Positions 19,775 to 27,477 of a DNA stretch of 64,000 bases are shown piece after piece. This stretch comes from Tissierella simiarum. Lineage in GTDB: Bacteria; Bacillota; Clostridia; Tissierellales; Tissierellaceae. The notes under the pieces were generated by a model that ran no database searches, was not told the origin of the DNA, and worked only from the letters and a program-made list of their open reading frames with translations. The number at the start of each line of letters is the position of its first letter. The stretch's first letter is position 1. Both the position numbers and the translations under genes were made by a program. Location: assembly GCF_018917865.1 (NCBI RefSeq), contig NZ_JAHLPM010000001.1, positions 372,001 to 436,000 on the forward strand, written 5' to 3'.

Positions 19775-21307
19775 TTAGCTCTTAAAGTTATCTATATATT
19801 CATTTAGCTCTTGCCCTAATTCTGCAAGGCAATCACTGGCTGATGAAATCTGCTCCATTAATAATGTTTGCTTTTCTGTCAAAGATGTAACATTTTTTAT
19901 TTGACCCGCTTCAAATATTTTTATATGCTTCGTATTATTTGATTCTTTTATTAAATCCTCAATCTCTATTCCAATTAATTTTAGCTGACTTAATACTTGA
20001 TTATCTTCTATTGTCTCATTACCTATTAATTCATTGATTCTACCAGAAATCCCTTCAATAGAATCAATGAGTTTGGTGATTTTCTTTAGCTGACTATCAC
20101 TTATTTCTGCTACGCTTGCTGATGTTTCAGCTACATTATCTGCATCAACACTGGATTTATGAGAAGAAGAAGCTAATTCGCCAGAGAAAGTAGATATTTT
20201 ATCAGAAATAATCCTTAAATTGGCTAGAAATTCCCTCAAACTTTCTACAATAAGCTGAAAGGATCTAAACATTCTTCCTATTTCATCTTTTCTTTTTAAA
20301 TTTCTCTCATCTATATCTTGTCTAATATCTAGCTCAGCCATTTGCTCTATGTAATAAGTAGCCATCTTTATAGGCTTTGAAAAGGAATTTCCTAAAATAA
20401 AGGTTAATGCTACAGATATAAAGGTCAATACAATTGCTAAAACAATAGAGCTATTGACAATTTCTTTTAAAGGCTCCAGTACTTCTTTTACAGGAACAGA
20501 AAAACCTACATTCCATCCCATAAATTCTAAACCAGTATATAGAAAGTACTTTTCTACGCCATCATAATCCAGTACAGTTTCTATTTCTTTTAAATTAGCT
20601 GCTCCAGTATTAATGTCTACAACTTTATAAGCATCATAGACATTTACTAATCCTTTTTCTTTAGAATAAAGATATTCTTTTTTAGGATGAGCCAAAATAC
20701 TTCCGTTATTATCAATTAAAAATCCATAACTTTCTTCTGAAGGTTTGGCTTCGTTAATAATATTTACAATATGGTCAATTGAGATGTCAGAACACAATAC
20801 CCCTATGGTGGTCCCATTTATCCTTATAGCTTTGGAAACAGTAACAATAACATTTCCATAGTTTGAATCTACATAAGGAGATGAAACTACAACCTCATTG
20901 CTTTCATCAGCTTTCCTATACCATTCCTTTTCTATACAATTATAATCACTTTTGGGAATCCATAGCCCATTACCAGTAACAAATATATTATCAGAAAAGG
21001 CAATATAGTACTCGTTTATATCAGGATTAGTCTTATTTTTATAATTGAAATAAGCAATCAATCTTTCTTTGTCAAAATCATTATTATAAATTATTTCATT
21101 ATAAATCTCATTTAATATTTTTCCTTGAACAGCAAACCATCCGTCTATTTCACTAGCATATTTTCTTGAAGTTTCTTCAAGTTTTCCTAGAGTTTGTTCC
21201 TTAATATTTGTAGATAGTATTTTATAGCTAATAATAGTTGCTGAGAGAATACTGAAAATACATATAAGACAGCTTACAATAATGATTTTACTTCTGATGC
21301 TTTTCAT
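19775..21307 (-). CDS. Cache-domain chemoreceptor-like protein without a recognisable signalling tip
   Basis: This 510-aa membrane protein has TM1 (about 8-30), an extracellular double-Cache sensor (about 31-275, with WYRKADESNEVVVSSPYVDS), TM2 (about 283-308) and a HAMP-like region followed by coiled coil. The usual methyl-accepting hairpin tip (the GRGFAVVAxEIRxLA stretch) is not present; the cytoplasmic part is short, helical and divergent. The ATG at 21307 follows TAGGAGGTAGAC. It may sense amino acids or carboxylates as many Cache domains do, but CheW/CheA coupling is doubtful. No che genes are nearby. Confidence 0.78.
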   Translation of the reverse strand: MKSIRSKIIIVSCLICIFSILSATIISYKILSTNIKEQTLGKLEETSRKYASEIDGWFAVQGKILNEIYNEIIYNNDFDKERLIAYFNYKNKTNPDINEYYIAFSDNIFVTGNGLWIPKSDYNCIEKEWYRKADESNEVVVSSPYVDSNYGNVIVTVSKAIRINGTTIGVLCSDISIDHIVNIINEAKPSEESYGFLIDNNGSILAHPKKEYLYSKEKGLVNVYDAYKVVDINTGAANLKEIETVLDYDGVEKYFLYTGLEFMGWNVGFSVPVKEVLEPLKEIVNSSIVLAIVLTFISVALTFILGNSFSKPIKMATYYIEQMAELDIRQDIDERNLKRKDEIGRMFRSFQLIVESLREFLANLRIISDKISTFSGELASSSHKSSVDADNVAETSASVAEISDSQLKKITKLIDSIEGISGRINELIGNETIEDNQVLSQLKLIGIEIEDLIKESNNTKHIKIFEAGQIKNVTSLTEKQTLLMEQISSASDCLAELGQELNEYIDNFKS

Positions 21308-21412
21308 GTCTACCTCCTAATATAGCCTACAATAGTAAGAAATAAAAGTAATAATTTGTGCTAATCCCATTATCAGTTTAACATTATTATTTCTTTGTTT
21401 CAATAAAAGCCT

Positions 21413-21817
21413 TTAAGACCTAAAACTTATTGTAACACTAGGAATACTTTGAACTAATTTTATAATCTCTTCACTATTTTCATCTTGAACAATCAACTTT
21501 TTAGCCATAGGTTCTTTAATGAAATAAATTATACAATTATCTTTATGTTTAAATATAGTAATTTCATCAACATCTTGAAAACTAAAATAGTCTCTTTGTT
21601 TAAATAAAATTCCACTATAATTGTAGCTAATGCCTTCATTTGATACATAAATTTCCTTATTATAAGTAGAATAAAATAAAAATAAAAGTCCTAAAATGAC
21701 TTTGTATATTTCTAAATCTTTAATACCTGTAACGACAAAAACTATTCCGAATATAAAAGTTAGGACCTTATATAAAGGCACATATTTAGATTTATCATTT
21801 ATTTTAATTTTTTCCAC
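21413..21817 (-). CDS. Small membrane protein with PH-like (YdbT-type) domain
   Basis: This 134-aa protein has two hydrophobic segments at about 16-32 and 36-50, then a soluble C-terminal part resembling bacterial PH-like domains (EIYVSNEGISYNYSGILFKQRDYFSFQDVDEITIFK). The start appears to be GTG 21817 behind AAGGGGTGA. It lies between the nhaC terminator and the chemoreceptor-like gene. The function is unknown; the domain assignment is based on pattern only. Confidence 0.6.
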   Translation of the reverse strand: MEKIKINDKSKYVPLYKVLTFIFGIVFVVTGIKDLEIYKVILGLLFLFYSTYNKEIYVSNEGISYNYSGILFKQRDYFSFQDVDEITIFKHKDNCIIYFIKEPMAKKLIVQDENSEEIIKLVQSIPSVTISFRS

Positions 21818-21874
21818 AAACAGTTCACCCCTTATAGATTTCTTAAACCAAAATAGTAGTTTAAATAATTTTAA

Positions 21875-21895
21875 AGCCCCAAATCCTTTGGGGCT
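21875..21895 (-). terminator. Terminator after nhaC
   Basis: The stem AGCCCCAAA/TTTGGGGCT has a three-base loop, and TTAAAATTATTT follows on the minus strand. It lies 19 bases after the nhaC stop and closes the unit driven by the sigma-54 promoter at 23364-23382. Confidence 0.85.
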
Positions 21896-21913
21896 ATATA
21901 ATTAAAATAACTA

Positions 21914-23320
21914 TTAATCTACTTTAATTGATTCTATACCATCTTTTTCCTTATAGAAAATGGCAATTCCCATGTAAGCAAATATTATTGCTAAAATAGG
22001 ATTGATTATATTTAAAAAAGCATAAGGTAAATAAGAAAATGTTGACACTCCAAGAGTTGCAGCTTGATATGCTCCGCATCCATTCCAAGGACATAAAGCT
22101 GACCATAGAGTTGCACCGTCTTCTAAGGTTCTTGATAAAAACTTTCTATCTAGATTTCTATCATCAAAAGCTTTAGCATACATTCTCCCAGGTACTATTA
22201 TAGAAAGATATTGATCTGTAAGAATAAAATCACATATTATCCCTGTCACTATTGTCAAAGTAACCAAGCCGCCTATAGATTTAACTTTAGTAACAATTCT
22301 ACCTAATATAGCTTCTGTAAAACCTGATTTTTCTAATATTCCACCAAATGCTAGAGCAAATATTATTAAGGATATAGTCCACATCATGGACTCCACACCA
22401 CCACGATTTAACAGCTTATCTACTACTTCAACTCCTGTTTCACCTTTAAATCCATGGTGAAAAGTTTGAAGTACTTCTCCCAATCCTCTTCCTTGAAAAA
22501 TCATTCCAAATAAACCGCCTAATCCTGTAGCTGCTAATAAAGATGGTATTCCTGGAATCCTTTTAACTGCTGCAAAGATTACAAACAGTGGTGGCAGCAT
22601 AAGCCATGGATTTATATTAAAATTCTTCAATATAGTACTTCTAATTAATTCTACTCTGCTAGGGTCAAAGTTTCCAGTACCCATTCTTATTCCAACAATT
22701 GCATAGATAATCAATGCTATAACAAAACTTGGCAAGGTTGTAGATATCATTGCCCCGACATGATCATATAAAGGAGTTTCTGCTGTAGCAGCAGCAACAT
22801 TTGTACTATCTGAAAGAGGTGATAACTTGTCCCCAAAATATGCACCTGAGATCACCATTCCAGCTGCTAAGGCTGGATTAATTCCAAGGCCTTCTGCTAT
22901 ACTCATAAGTGCTATACCTACTGTACCTGCTGATGTCCAAGCGCTTCCTGTTGCAACGGATACAACGGCACAAAGTATTGCACCTGTTGGCAAAAATATT
23001 TTAGGAGAAATTAATCCTAAACCATAATAAACCATTGCTGGAACTGTACCCGATGATACCCAGCTTCCAATTAACATTCCTACAATCATAACAATAATAA
23101 GTGCCTCTAGTGCTCTATTAATACTTTCAAGCATGCCTCCTAGTATGTTGTCCCAAGTATGTCCAACCTTCTTCGCCATAACTGCTGCAAGAAAACAAGC
23201 CAAAACAATTGGTATATGGGGCTCTAACTCAAATTTCAAAATTCCTACTACAATTAATAGCATCATTCCTAATACGGGTACCAAGGCTTCCCATAGTCGA
23301 GGTTTCCTAGCTTCTTTCAT
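21914..23320 (-). CDS. nhaC: NhaC family Na+/H+ antiporter-type transporter
   Basis: This 468-aa polytopic membrane protein of the NhaC family has about 11-12 segments, with GSAWTSAGTVGIALM, ISGAYFGDKLSPLSDSTNVAAA and LWSALCPWNGCGAYQAATLGV. I place the start at ATG 23320 behind AAAGGAGGAAATAAA; the longer open frame would cover the promoter. Family members exchange Na+ for H+ or for organic cations and amines. The location beside kce-kal and a sigma-54 activator suggests amino-acid (lysine) or Na+-linked transport during fermentation; this is inference. Confidence 0.93.
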   Translation of the reverse strand: MKEARKPRLWEALVPVLGMMLLIVVGILKFELEPHIPIVLACFLAAVMAKKVGHTWDNILGGMLESINRALEALIIVMIVGMLIGSWVSSGTVPAMVYYGLGLISPKIFLPTGAILCAVVSVATGSAWTSAGTVGIALMSIAEGLGINPALAAGMVISGAYFGDKLSPLSDSTNVAAATAETPLYDHVGAMISTTLPSFVIALIIYAIVGIRMGTGNFDPSRVELIRSTILKNFNINPWLMLPPLFVIFAAVKRIPGIPSLLAATGLGGLFGMIFQGRGLGEVLQTFHHGFKGETGVEVVDKLLNRGGVESMMWTISLIIFALAFGGILEKSGFTEAILGRIVTKVKSIGGLVTLTIVTGIICDFILTDQYLSIIVPGRMYAKAFDDRNLDRKFLSRTLEDGATLWSALCPWNGCGAYQAATLGVSTFSYLPYAFLNIINPILAIIFAYMGIAIFYKEKDGIESIKVD

Positions 23321-23363
23321 TTTATTTCCTCCTTTAATGATTTTTATATATATCCTCATAGTA

Positions 23364-23382
23364 TTGCAATAACTATGCCCAA
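23364..23382 (-). promoter_or_regulatory. Sigma-54 promoter of nhaC
   Basis: The minus strand reads TTGGGCATAGTTATTGCAA; GG and GC are ten bases apart as required for the -24/-12 element. Transcription would start near 23354, about 34 bases before the nhaC ATG. The gap 23321-23675 is filled by this promoter, two upstream-box regions, a terminator and an inverted repeat. I see no gene in it. Confidence 0.8.
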
Positions 23383-23461
23383 TACTTCGAAACCATCAAA
23401 GGTGCATAGAAAGGGAATCTTCTTTTTTATATTAAAGTATCTTAGAGAATTTTCGATTTTT

Positions 23462-23479
23462 TTGCCAATATATCAGCAC
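23462..23479. promoter_or_regulatory. Upstream activator box, third copy
   Basis: TTGCCAATATATCAGCA at 23462-23478 matches the two boxes at 23638-23677 at nearly every base. It is centred about 90 bp upstream of the -24 element, a normal distance for binding of the sigma-54 activator encoded next door. Confidence 0.7.
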
Positions 23480-23529
23480 TTATTTTATTTTTAAATAATT
23501 TTTATAATGAAAACTACTTTTTTGCATAT

Positions 23530-23576
23530 AAAAAAGGCTTCTATTGAAACATTGATATATTAAGGAAGCCTTTTTT
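23530..23576 (-). terminator. Terminator of the second sigma-54 activator gene
   Basis: AAAAAAGGCTTC pairs with GAAGCCTTTTTT across a 23-base loop. It has A-runs and T-runs on both sides and lies about 100 bases after the activator stop at 23676. Confidence 0.75.
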
Positions 23577-23578
23577 GA

Positions 23579-23630
23579 AACCCATTACGGAAAGTCTAAA
23601 TTAAGGAAAAATAGGACTTTCCTATGGGTT
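23579..23630. repeat. Two-part inverted repeat between activator and nhaC
   Basis: The outer arms AACCCAT/ATGGGTT and inner arms GGAAAGTC/GACTTTCC are nested around an 18-base centre, so the stretch can fold into one long hairpin. It sits between the 40-bp palindrome and the terminator. It may be a structured 3' end of the activator mRNA or a protein-binding or bending element. Confidence 0.5.
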
Positions 23631-23637
23631 ATAAAAA

Positions 23638-23677
23638 AGTTGCCAATATATTAGCAATTGCTAATATATTGGCAACT
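23638..23677. promoter_or_regulatory. 40-bp perfect palindrome made of two activator boxes
   Basis: The two 20-base arms meet without a loop. Each arm contains an 18-bp near-palindromic box, TTGCCAATATATTAGCAA and TTGCTAATATATTGGCAA. The site overlaps the last codons and stop (23676-23678) of the activator gene and is about 277 bp upstream of the nhaC -24 element. Two adjacent boxes suit a dimer-of-dimers or hexamer assembly of the activator. Confidence 0.72.
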
Positions 23678-25079
23678 ATTCTATTTGCCATTTTTTTATT
23701 TTATATTGAAGAGTTTGTCGTTTAATTCCTAATAACTTTGAAGCCTCTGACACATTACCCTTTGTTGTCTTCAATGCATCGTTTATAATAACTTTCTCAA
23801 ATTCTATTACTTTATCCTGATAATCTAAATCTTCTAAATTTAAATCATGTATCTTCTTATCTATAAGATTATTTTTCATATAGTAAGGTAAATAGTCTAT
23901 ATCGACTACTTCACTACAGGCTGAATTTAATATTATATATTTTACAACATTTTTTAATTCCCTTACATTGCCAACCCATGAATAATCTCTAAAGTATTGT
24001 TTTACTTTTTTAGATAAGATAGGTTCTTTCACCTTTATAGATTTACTTTCTCTTTTAATAAAGACTTTAGTTAAATAATCTATATCTGCCTTTCTTTCTC
24101 TTAAAGGAGGAATATTGATATAGATTGGACCTAATCTATAAAATAAATCTTCTCTAAGTCTATTTCCTTTAATAAGAAGTTCTGGTTTCTCATTGATTGT
24201 AGCTATTACTCTAACATCTACCAGTATATCTTCTGTTCCTCCAATTCTTCTAATATATCCTTCTTGCAAAACCCTTAATAATTTTGCCTGTAGATATATA
24301 GGAAGAGAATTCAATTCGTCTAATAGAAGTGTTCCTCCCTTTGCTTGTTCAAACAGTCCCATTTTATCTACCGCTCCAGTAAAACTGCCTTTATCCGTTC
24401 CAAAAAATATAGATTCTAATAAATTCTCTGGTATTGCAGCACAGTTTTGGGCAATGAAAGGTTTATTTTTTCTCTGACTTCTATTATGTATACTTTGGGC
24501 AATTATCTCCTTGCCTGTTCCTGTTTCTCCAGATATAAAAACATTATAATCATATAAAGCCATATCCTTTATTTTATTTATAAGAATTATCAGCTCTTTT
24601 TCTATAGTTAAAAAATCTTCAAAGGTATAACCTTTTATTATGTCTTTATCTTTAATTTCTTTTACTTCTTTTTTATGATTCTTATGCTTTTTATCAAGAT
24701 AATCATAAAGTTCACCAAAAGAATTTTCATTTTTAACATATTCTATAGCTCCAATAATTTTATCTTCCTTTATTATTGGAACATTGGTTGTAACTAAATA
24801 AATTACTTCTCCATGTTTATTTACCTGTACTTTTATCCGATTATTGATTCTTTTGCCTGTCCTCAAGCAATTAAGCAGTGTACTAGAACTTTCATTTAAA
24901 TTGGTATGTATTTCAAGGACATGCTTGCCAATTACTTCTTCTGCTTTTATTCCTTCTATCTTTTCCATAGTTTCATTATAATAAACAAATAACCCATTTT
25001 CATCAATTACGCTTATTCCAATGTCTATGTTCCTTAAAATACATGCAAACAATTCTTCCTCTTTTAATTGAGCAATCAT
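23676..25079 (-). CDS. PAS-domain sigma-54-dependent activator (GSFTGA variant)
   Basis: This 467-aa enhancer-binding protein has a PAS domain at about 10-115, a basic linker (KKHKNHKKEVKEIKDK), an AAA+ domain with Walker A GETGTGKE (184-191) and Walker B GTLLLDE, and a Fis-type HTH at the C-terminus (KGNVSEASKLLGIKRQTLQYKIKKW). The sigma-54 contact loop reads GSFTGA (231-236) rather than GAFTGA. The ATG at 25079 follows AAAGGGGCTGATC. It lies between kce and nhaC, and the nhaC promoter is sigma-54 type with repeated boxes, so it probably controls nhaC. The ligand is unknown. Confidence 0.94.
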   Translation of the reverse strand: MIAQLKEEELFACILRNIDIGISVIDENGLFVYYNETMEKIEGIKAEEVIGKHVLEIHTNLNESSSTLLNCLRTGKRINNRIKVQVNKHGEVIYLVTTNVPIIKEDKIIGAIEYVKNENSFGELYDYLDKKHKNHKKEVKEIKDKDIIKGYTFEDFLTIEKELIILINKIKDMALYDYNVFISGETGTGKEIIAQSIHNRSQRKNKPFIAQNCAAIPENLLESIFFGTDKGSFTGAVDKMGLFEQAKGGTLLLDELNSLPIYLQAKLLRVLQEGYIRRIGGTEDILVDVRVIATINEKPELLIKGNRLREDLFYRLGPIYINIPPLRERKADIDYLTKVFIKRESKSIKVKEPILSKKVKQYFRDYSWVGNVRELKNVVKYIILNSACSEVVDIDYLPYYMKNNLIDKKIHDLNLEDLDYQDKVIEFEKVIINDALKTTKGNVSEASKLLGIKRQTLQYKIKKWQIE

Positions 25080-25134
25080 GATCAGCCCCTTTAATCATAG
25101 ATTGAATTTTGGAATGAGAACTGATGACTTTATT

Positions 25135-25169
25135 AAATAATACCGAGAATATCATCCCCGGTATTATTT
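25135..25169 (-). terminator. Terminator after kce
   Basis: The 11-base arms AAATAATACCG and CGGTATTATTT flank a 13-base loop, six bases after the kce stop on the minus strand. It separates kal-kce from the activator gene. Confidence 0.75.
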
Positions 25170-25174
25170 AATGT

Positions 25175-25990
25175 TTATTTTTTTAGTCCTAGAATTTCCC
25201 TAGCTTCATCTGGAGTAGCTATTTCTCTGCCTAATTCTTTAGCTATTCTCACTACTTTTTCTACTAATTCTCCGTTTGATTTAGCAAGTACACCTTTTTC
25301 AATGTATACGTTATCCTCAAAGCCTACTCTAACATGTCCACCCATTGCTATTCCTACTGCTGCCAATGGCATCTCATGTCTACCAACTCCTGATACAGTC
25401 CAAGTAGAACCTGCTGGTATACTGTCCACCATAAAGGATAAATCTCTTACTGTTGCAGCCATTTGTACTCCTAATACAAAGTCAAAATGCATAGGTTCCT
25501 TGATAAACCCTTGTTTTGCATATTTAATAGCATAGTCTATCATACCCTTGTCAAATACTTCTATCTCAGGTTTAACTCCTCTTTCAATCATAAGTCTGCC
25601 AAAATTCTTGATTGTATTTTCAGTATTTACAAATATTTCATCTCCACCAAAGTTACAAGTACCACAGTCTAGTGTAGCCATTTCTGGCCCTAATTCAGTT
25701 GGTTGTAATCTTTCTTCATCTGTCATACCTACTGCTCCGCCTGTGGAAGGTTGAATGATAACATCTGGACATCTTTTTAATATTTCATCTATACACGCTT
25801 TAAATCTTGCTTTATCTTGAGTTGGTGTTCCATCATCTTCTCTTACATGTAAATGAATAATACTTGCTCCAGCCTTATATGCAGATTCTGCTTCTCTACC
25901 TATTTCTTCTACTGTATAAGGAACGTTTGGATTATGTTCTTTGGTTACCTCTGCACCACATATAGCTGCTGTTATAATCAATTTATCCAT
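25175..25990 (-). CDS. kce: 3-keto-5-aminohexanoate cleavage enzyme
   Basis: This 271-aa BKACE/DUF849 family protein condenses (3S)-5-amino-3-oxohexanoate with acetyl-CoA to give acetoacetate and 3-aminobutyryl-CoA in lysine fermentation. Metal ligands are in SIIHLHVRED and GHVRVGFEDNVYI; QPSTGG and LDCGTCNFGGDEIFVNT are typical of Kce. The start is ATG 25990 behind AGGAGTGATATTT. It follows kal by 38 bases, in the order kal-kce, and is closed by a terminator. The kal neighbour makes Kce, rather than another BKACE activity, the best call. Confidence 0.94.
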   Translation of the reverse strand: MDKLIITAAICGAEVTKEHNPNVPYTVEEIGREAESAYKAGASIIHLHVREDDGTPTQDKARFKACIDEILKRCPDVIIQPSTGGAVGMTDEERLQPTELGPEMATLDCGTCNFGGDEIFVNTENTIKNFGRLMIERGVKPEIEVFDKGMIDYAIKYAKQGFIKEPMHFDFVLGVQMAATVRDLSFMVDSIPAGSTWTVSGVGRHEMPLAAVGIAMGGHVRVGFEDNVYIEKGVLAKSNGELVEKVVRIAKELGREIATPDEAREILGLKK

Positions 25991-26028
25991 AAATATCACT
26001 CCTATAAATAATATTTTGAATTTATAAA

Positions 26029-26412
26029 TTATTTTCTGATTTTATCCTTTGGAACAACACAAGTTCCTTCTGCTCTACAAACTACTATTGGCTCTTCTAA
26101 TACGTCACAGGCTGAATCATTTATGTCTGGTCTTGGAACAATAACTTTTCTAGCTTCAAAAGTCATTTTTCTAGAAGTATTACCTACTTTAGTTATTTCT
26201 CCAACTGCTTCGATATAGTCTCCTGCATATACTGGGGCAGTAAATTCTACTTTATCGTAAGCTACAAAAAGACCTTCGTCCCCATCATTTATTATAAGTA
26301 ATTCCGTAGCTACGTCTCCAAATAATTGTAACATTTTTGCACCATCAACTAAATTACCGCCATAATGGGCATCTCCTGAACTCATTCTTACTCTAATCAT
26401 AGCTTTTCCCAT
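26029..26412 (-). CDS. kal: 3-aminobutyryl-CoA ammonia-lyase
   Basis: This 127-aa hot-dog-fold enzyme removes ammonia from L-3-aminobutyryl-CoA to give crotonyl-CoA in lysine fermentation. The sequence from [36 protein letters not shown] onward matches the Kal family along its full short length. The ATG at 26412 follows TGGAGG. It is the first gene of a kal-kce pair. Other genes of the pathway (kamA, kamDE, kdd) are not in the window. Confidence 0.93.
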   Translation of the reverse strand: MGKAMIRVRMSSGDAHYGGNLVDGAKMLQLFGDVATELLIINDGDEGLFVAYDKVEFTAPVYAGDYIEAVGEITKVGNTSRKMTFEARKVIVPRPDINDSACDVLEEPIVVCRAEGTCVVPKDKIRK

Positions 26413-26446
26413 CTTCTATACCTCCATTACTATTATAGTCAAATTC

Positions 26447-26455
26447 ATTATATCA
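26447..26455 (-). promoter_or_regulatory. Possible extended -10 element of kal-kce
   Basis: The minus strand reads TGATATAAT, a full extended -10, about 35 bases before the kal ATG. No clear -35 or sigma-54 element is visible. The gap 26413-26763 between kal and the divergent ABC genes otherwise holds a small hairpin (CTTACA/TGTAAG near 26625) and a TGGTACAAT extended -10 for the plus strand near 26714-26722. Confidence 0.4.
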
Positions 26456-26763
26456 TAAGTTATATTCCTAAACCATATATGTTGATATTAATTATACAAG
26501 TTAATGTATTAAAGAATTTTTTAAATTCTAGGTTACAATAATAAATTTATTAAAATCATTTCTTTCCTAGATGTAGCTCAATAAATAAGCTATAATTAAT
26601 ACATGTCTACCTATTTTCCATGTCTTACAAAAATGTAAGAATTAATTAATCTAAATTTAATAGTTATATGGTATATTTTAATCATATTGTAACTTTTTAA
26701 TGATTAAATACTATGGTACAATAAAACTGGATAATAGCTTATTTTAGGGAGGTGAATTCCTTT

Positions 26764-27474
26764 TTGGAAGATTTAATAGTCTTAAACAACGTAAGAAAAG
26801 TATATAAAATGGGCGATGAAAAAATCGTGGCTCTAAATGACATATCCCTCTCTATTGAAAAAGAAGAGTTTATATGTCTGCTGGGAACATCGGGTTCAGG
26901 TAAATCTACGCTTCTAAACATGATGGCAGGTTTAGAAAAACCTACTCGGGGGGAAATAATAATCAATAAACATCACTTGGAAAAGATGAGTGAGAAAGAT
27001 TTAGCAAAATTCCGCCAACAATATATAGGTTTCGTATTCCAATCTTATAACTTAATCCCTACTCTATCTGCTATGGAAAATGTCAGCTTAGGCCTTACCT
27101 TTAGAGGTGTTCCTAAATCTAAAAGAGATAAAATGGCAAAAGAAATGCTTCAAGCCGTAGGATTAGGTAACAGGCTTCACCATAAACCTTCAGAAATGAG
27201 TGGTGGACAGCAACAAAGAGTTAGTATAGCTAGAGCCTTTGTAGGTAGGCCACAAATAGTCTTCGCTGATGAGCCTACAGGAAACCTAGATACTAGAACT
27301 ACTTTAGAAATCATGAATTTAATAACGGGTATGGCGCAAGAGTTCAACCAAACTCTAATTATAGTTACCCACGATGTAGAAATCTCGGATTATACTCATA
27401 GAATTGTATATGTTCGTGATGGAAATGTTGAAAAAATTGTAGAAAATGAAAAATTAGCTAAGGGGGAATCTTAA
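26764..27474 (+). CDS. ABC exporter ATPase, MacB/LolD type
   Basis: This is the nucleotide-binding subunit of a type VII (MacB-like) ABC system, about 236 aa. It has Walker A GTSGSGKST, the Q-loop in VFQSYNLIPTLSA, signature SGGQQQR, Walker B IVFADEPTGNLD and the switch histidine in IVTHD. The likely start is TTG 26764; a GTG at 26752 overlaps the GGGAGGTG ribosome site. Three bases separate it from the membrane-anchored protein gene, which itself overlaps the permease gene, so this is a three-gene operon. It likely powers transport or extracytoplasmic signalling rather than import. Confidence 0.92.
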   Translation: MEDLIVLNNVRKVYKMGDEKIVALNDISLSIEKEEFICLLGTSGSGKSTLLNMMAGLEKPTRGEIIINKHHLEKMSEKDLAKFRQQYIGFVFQSYNLIPTLSAMENVSLGLTFRGVPKSKRDKMAKEMLQAVGLGNRLHHKPSEMSGGQQQRVSIARAFVGRPQIVFADEPTGNLDTRTTLEIMNLITGMAQEFNQTLIIVTHDVEISDYTHRIVYVRDGNVEKIVENEKLAKGES

Positions 27475-27477
27475 AAG

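Noticed and set aside
23321-23359. Longer N-terminus for nhaC
   Set aside because: The extension would lie over the predicted transcription start of the sigma-54 promoter and has no ribosome site, while ATG 23320 has AAAGGAGG.
26752-26763. GTG start for the ABC ATPase
   Set aside because: It overlaps the GGGAGGTG ribosome site; the TTG at 26764 is the more likely start, though this is not certain.
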